Shown: piece by piece, positions 61,699-64,000 of the stretch
How positions within the stretch are numbered: position 1 is the first letter of the stretch
Layout: every line of letters starts with the position of its first letter
Source of the DNA: CAYFMP01 sp964344215
Lineage (GTDB): Bacteria > Pseudomonadota > Alphaproteobacteria > Rhodospirillales > Casp-alpha2
Direction: 5' to 3'
NCBI GenBank assembly: GCA_964344215.1
Contig: CAYFMP010000006.1
Span: forward strand, 22,013-86,012
DNA length: 64,000 bases
The notes under the pieces: generated by a model
Told to the model about the DNA's origin: nothing
Databases searched by the model: none
Seen by the model: only the letters and a program-made list of their open reading frames with translations
Made by a program: the position numbers and the translations under genes

Positions 61699-63450
61699 AT
61701 GGTCGAGAGCACCCAATTCGAGGGCCTGGGGGTGGCGCCGGGCATCGCCATCGGCAAGGCCTACGTCCGCGAAAGCGGCGCCGTCGAGGTCCCCGAATAC
61801 ACCATCAAGGCGGGCCAGGTCGAGGCCGAGCGGGAACGCTTCGGCGACGCCGTCAAGCGTGCCCAGCGCCAGGTCAAGCGCCTCCAGGCCAAGGCCCGCA
61901 AGATGGAGGGGGCGGCCGCCGAGGAACTCGGCTTCATGCTCGACGCCCATTTACAGATGCTCAAGGACTCGCGCCTGGTGCGCGGCGCCGACGAGCGCAT
62001 CGGCGCCATGCGCATCAATGCCGAGGCCGCCGTCCAGCACGAAATCAACGACATCGCCGAGACTTTCCACGCCATGGACGACGTCTACATCGCCGCCCGC
62101 CTCGACGACATCCGCGAGATCGCCAACCGCGTCCTCTTGAGCCTGACCAAGACTCCGGTGCGGCCGTTCGCCTCGGTGCCGAAGGGAAGCATCGTCGTCG
62201 CCGAACTGCTGACCCCGGCCGACACCGCGCAACTCAACCCCGACCGCGTGCTCGGCGCGGCCACCGCGCTGGGCGGCGCCGAGGGCCACACGGCGATCAT
62301 GGCCCGGGCCCTGGGACTGCCGACGGTGCTGGCGGCGGCCGGGTTGACCGACGCGGTCAAGACCGGCGACATGCTGATCGTCGACGGCCAGGCCAACCTC
62401 GTTATCGTCAACCCCGACCCCGACACGCTGGACCGTTTCGAGCGCCGCCGCGACCAGTACGCCCGCGAGACCCGCCGCCTCGACCGCCTGCGCAGCCTGC
62501 CGGCCGTCAGCCGCGACGGCACCGAGATCGTGCTGTCGGCCAACGTCGATTTGCCGATCGAGATGGACATGGTCGAGCAGGCCGGGGCCGCCGGCATCGG
62601 GCTGTTGAGGACCGAGTTCATGTTCATGAACCGCGACGACGTGCCGACCGAGGACGAGCAGTACGAGATCCTGAAGCCCCTGGTCGAGGCCATGGGGCAG
62701 CGCCCCGTCACCATCCGCAGCCTCGACATCGGCGCCGACAAGGCGGCCAACGGGGTGTTGGGCGAGATGGACGACAGCGCCGCGTCGGCCTTGGGCCTGC
62801 GCGGCATCCGCATGTCGCTGGCCCGCGCCGACATGCTGGAAGCGCAGTTCCGGGCCATGCTCAGGGTCTCGGCCTTGGGCGACGTGCGCATTCTGCTGCC
62901 GATGGTCTCCAACGTCGCCGAGGTGCGCCGCTCCAGGGACGTGCTCGCCAAGGCGGCCGCCAAACTCAAACGCCGCCGTGTCAAACTGCCCGAGCCGCTG
63001 CCGCCGTTGGGCGTGATGATCGAGGTGCCGGGCGCCGCTTTGGCGGCCGACGCCCTGGCCCAGGCCAGCGACTTCCTGGCCATCGGGTCGAACGACCTGA
63101 CCATGTACACGCTGGCCGTCGACCGCGCCAACGAGCACGTGGCGCATCTGTTCGACCCGCTGCACCCGGCCGTCCTCAGGCTCATCCAGTTCACCGCCGG
63201 CGCCGCGCTGCGCGCCCGCATACCGGTAAGCATCTGCGGCGAGATGGCCGGCGAGCCCCGGTTCGCCGCGTTGCTGGTGGGCTTGGGCCTGCGCGAGCTG
63301 TCGATGACGCCGTCGAGCATCCTCAAGGTCAAGCGCCGGGTCCGCGAGATGGACGCGGTGGCCGCCGCCCATCGCGCCGAGCTGATCATGGACCAGATCG
63401 ATTCGGGGCGCATCGCGACGCTGCTGGACGACTTCAACGCGCTGGCCTGA
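61699..63450 (+). CDS. ptsI: PTS enzyme I
   Basis: The 583-residue enzyme takes phosphate from PEP to HPr. The active His197 is in GGAEGHTAIMARALGLPT. The PEP-binding domain has LLRTEFMFMNRDDVP, FRAMLRVSALGDVRILLPM and SIGSNDL-type residues (AIGSNDLTMYTLAVDR), plus the Cys of VSICGEMAG. No N-terminal GAF domain is present, unlike EI-Ntr (PtsP). The ATG at 61699 is five bases after ptsH; the frame is open 14 codons earlier. Confidence 0.95.
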   Translation: MVESTQFEGLGVAPGIAIGKAYVRESGAVEVPEYTIKAGQVEAERERFGDAVKRAQRQVKRLQAKARKMEGAAAEELGFMLDAHLQMLKDSRLVRGADERIGAMRINAEAAVQHEINDIAETFHAMDDVYIAARLDDIREIANRVLLSLTKTPVRPFASVPKGSIVVAELLTPADTAQLNPDRVLGAATALGGAEGHTAIMARALGLPTVLAAAGLTDAVKTGDMLIVDGQANLVIVNPDPDTLDRFERRRDQYARETRRLDRLRSLPAVSRDGTEIVLSANVDLPIEMDMVEQAGAAGIGLLRTEFMFMNRDDVPTEDEQYEILKPLVEAMGQRPVTIRSLDIGADKAANGVLGEMDDSAASALGLRGIRMSLARADMLEAQFRAMLRVSALGDVRILLPMVSNVAEVRRSRDVLAKAAAKLKRRRVKLPEPLPPLGVMIEVPGAALAADALAQASDFLAIGSNDLTMYTLAVDRANEHVAHLFDPLHPAVLRLIQFTAGAALRARIPVSICGEMAGEPRFAALLVGLGLRELSMTPSSILKVKRRVREMDAVAAAHRAELIMDQIDSGRIATLLDDFNALA

Positions 63451-63560
63451 ACACGGCCCCGCCGCGCCCGCGAAAACCGCCGCCCCCAGTCCCGGCCGGC
63501 CCTTTTCATCCTTAGCATTTGTTATCATCCAACACCGCCCGGCCCGGCCGCAGGCAGGCC

Positions 63561-63660
63561 CAAAATGACGATGAATGTTGACGAATGCCGATAAATGCCG
63601 AGAACACGCCGGCTCCGGGCCGGACGGCCAGCAAATGCCAGCGAATGCCCGTAAATGCCA
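63561..63660. repeat. Array of AATG(CC) decamers in exact 10-bp phase
   Basis: AATG occurs at 63564, 63574, 63584 and 63594, then at 63634, 63644 and 63654: seven copies, all on one 10-base grid. The consensus unit is about NNRAATGCCR. A 30-base GC-rich spacer (63601-63630) separates the two blocks but keeps the phase. Confidence 0.8.
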
Positions 63661-63696
63661 GGGACATGACGCCGCCCGCCCGTGTTGATCCGCAAG

Positions 63697-63739
63697 CCCC
63701 ATCCTTCGACACGGACCTTCGGTCCTGCTCAGGGTGAGG
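63697..63739. repeat. Intergenic palindromic element, REP-like
   Basis: An imperfect hairpin with core GGACC-TTC-GGTCC (63713-63725). Its flanks are of the CCTTCGACAC and GCTCAGGGTGAGG type, a common short mosaic palindrome in alphaproteobacterial intergenic DNA. Confidence 0.65.
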
Positions 63740-63794
63740 TGTCGTTTGGCTCCGGTTGAAGTTTTGATTCGCTCAGGTTGTTGTTCTACCCCGC

Positions 63795-63838
63795 CCTCGC
63801 CCCGGGCGCCGCCTCAAGGCGGCGGTCGAAGGGCGAGG
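63795..63838. repeat. Nested palindromic element
   Basis: Outer arms CCTCGCCC (63795-63802) and GGGCGAGG (63831-63838) are perfect complements. They enclose an inner hairpin CGCCGCC-TCAA-GGCGGCG (63807-63824). There is no T-tract, so it is more likely an intergenic repeat than a simple terminator. Confidence 0.6.
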
Positions 63839-64000
63839 CCGCCAGGGGACACGCGCGCGCGAAGGTACGGCCCGTCCCGACCGCCGGTGTTTACCTTTCC
63901 TGGCCGTCCCGCCAACACGCGCCGCATCGGATTGGGAAGGCCTCGTATCCACACATAGCGTGATTGCGGTTGGTCGCTCTCCGGGCCGATGATACGGGGT

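Larger units (their letters stand above)
63451..64000. other. Gene-free, repeat-rich end of the window
   Basis: About 550 bases after ptsI hold no convincing gene. They contain the 10-bp array at 63561-63660, a palindromic element at 63697-63739 and a second at 63795-63838. From 63840 to 64000 I see nothing recognisable. Confidence 0.6.

Noticed and set aside
63561..63660. The decamer array considered as a CRISPR
   Set aside because: Units are 10 bases with no 30-base spacers between identical repeats, and no cas gene is near.
1..64000. tRNA, rRNA, integrase and transposase genes
   Set aside because: I looked for cloverleaf-like segments in the intergenic gaps and for recombinase motifs in all frames and found none that I could support.

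Overview
The window is a gene-dense, high-GC chromosomal segment of an alphaproteobacterium, most likely a Rhodospirillales-type lineage. This rests on gene content and order: yidC-engB-argB at the left edge, two DUF2336 proteins, the ChvI/ChvG two-component system with a short HprK, a mannose-type EIIA and HPr, a cobalamin riboswitch over cbtBA, and dnaX-ybaB-recR with the SRP RNA gene just upstream of dnaX. I see no tRNA, rRNA, CRISPR array, transposase or integrase.

Layout. 1-3.4 kb holds yidC, engB and argB. 3.4-7.7 kb is a minus-strand cluster of a PAS/GAF-like/GGDEF protein followed by two tandem DUF2336 paralogues. 7.9-11.3 kb has a HAD nucleotidase, dapD-dapE and a membrane protein. 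11.3-15.2 kb has truA and def-fmt on the minus strand, with one conserved unknown gene between truA and fmt on the plus strand. 15.3-19.5 kb has a nucleoside transporter, rmuC and a TPR/glycosyltransferase-like protein. 19.5-24.2 kb is recR, ybaB, dnaX and the SRP RNA on the minus strand. This unit is interrupted by three plus-strand genes (a PolB-type 3'-5' exonuclease, a DUF3568 lipoprotein and a small exported protein) around an AT-rich promoter region.

24.2-29.5 kb is the accessory part of the window. It holds a protein made of three copies of an unrecognised domain; a toxin/immunity-like pair (two peptidoglycan-binding-type repeats, a proline-rich linker and a compact C-terminal domain, followed by a small unknown gene); a perfect 13-bp hairpin touching the small gene's start codon; a cupredoxin-like lipoprotein; and two pairs of direct repeats that bracket the pair in the order A'-B'-[pair]-B-A. 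A' is a broken copy of the lipoprotein 3' end and is identical to the intact gene over its first 86 bases.

29.6-45.9 kb returns to ordinary genes: nudC, a TfoX-domain gene, kdsB-pheA, a membrane-anchored cytochrome c, a hisN-type phosphatase, an RND adaptor/pump pair, a YejABEF-type peptide importer with a hydroxyacid dehydrogenase, and uppP. 46-53.4 kb carries glutamate synthase in the order gltD-gltB, a class I amidotransferase and a DUF423 protein. 53.4-63.5 kb is a carbon/PTS regulatory region: pckA, a HugZ-type protein, riboswitch-controlled cbtBA, chvI-chvG, hprK, rapZ, EIIA, HPr and EI. These last five give a complete PTS phosphorelay with its HPr kinase and RapZ beside an envelope-stress two-component system. 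The final 550 bases contain no gene but hold a repeat array phased at exactly 10 bp and two large palindromic elements.
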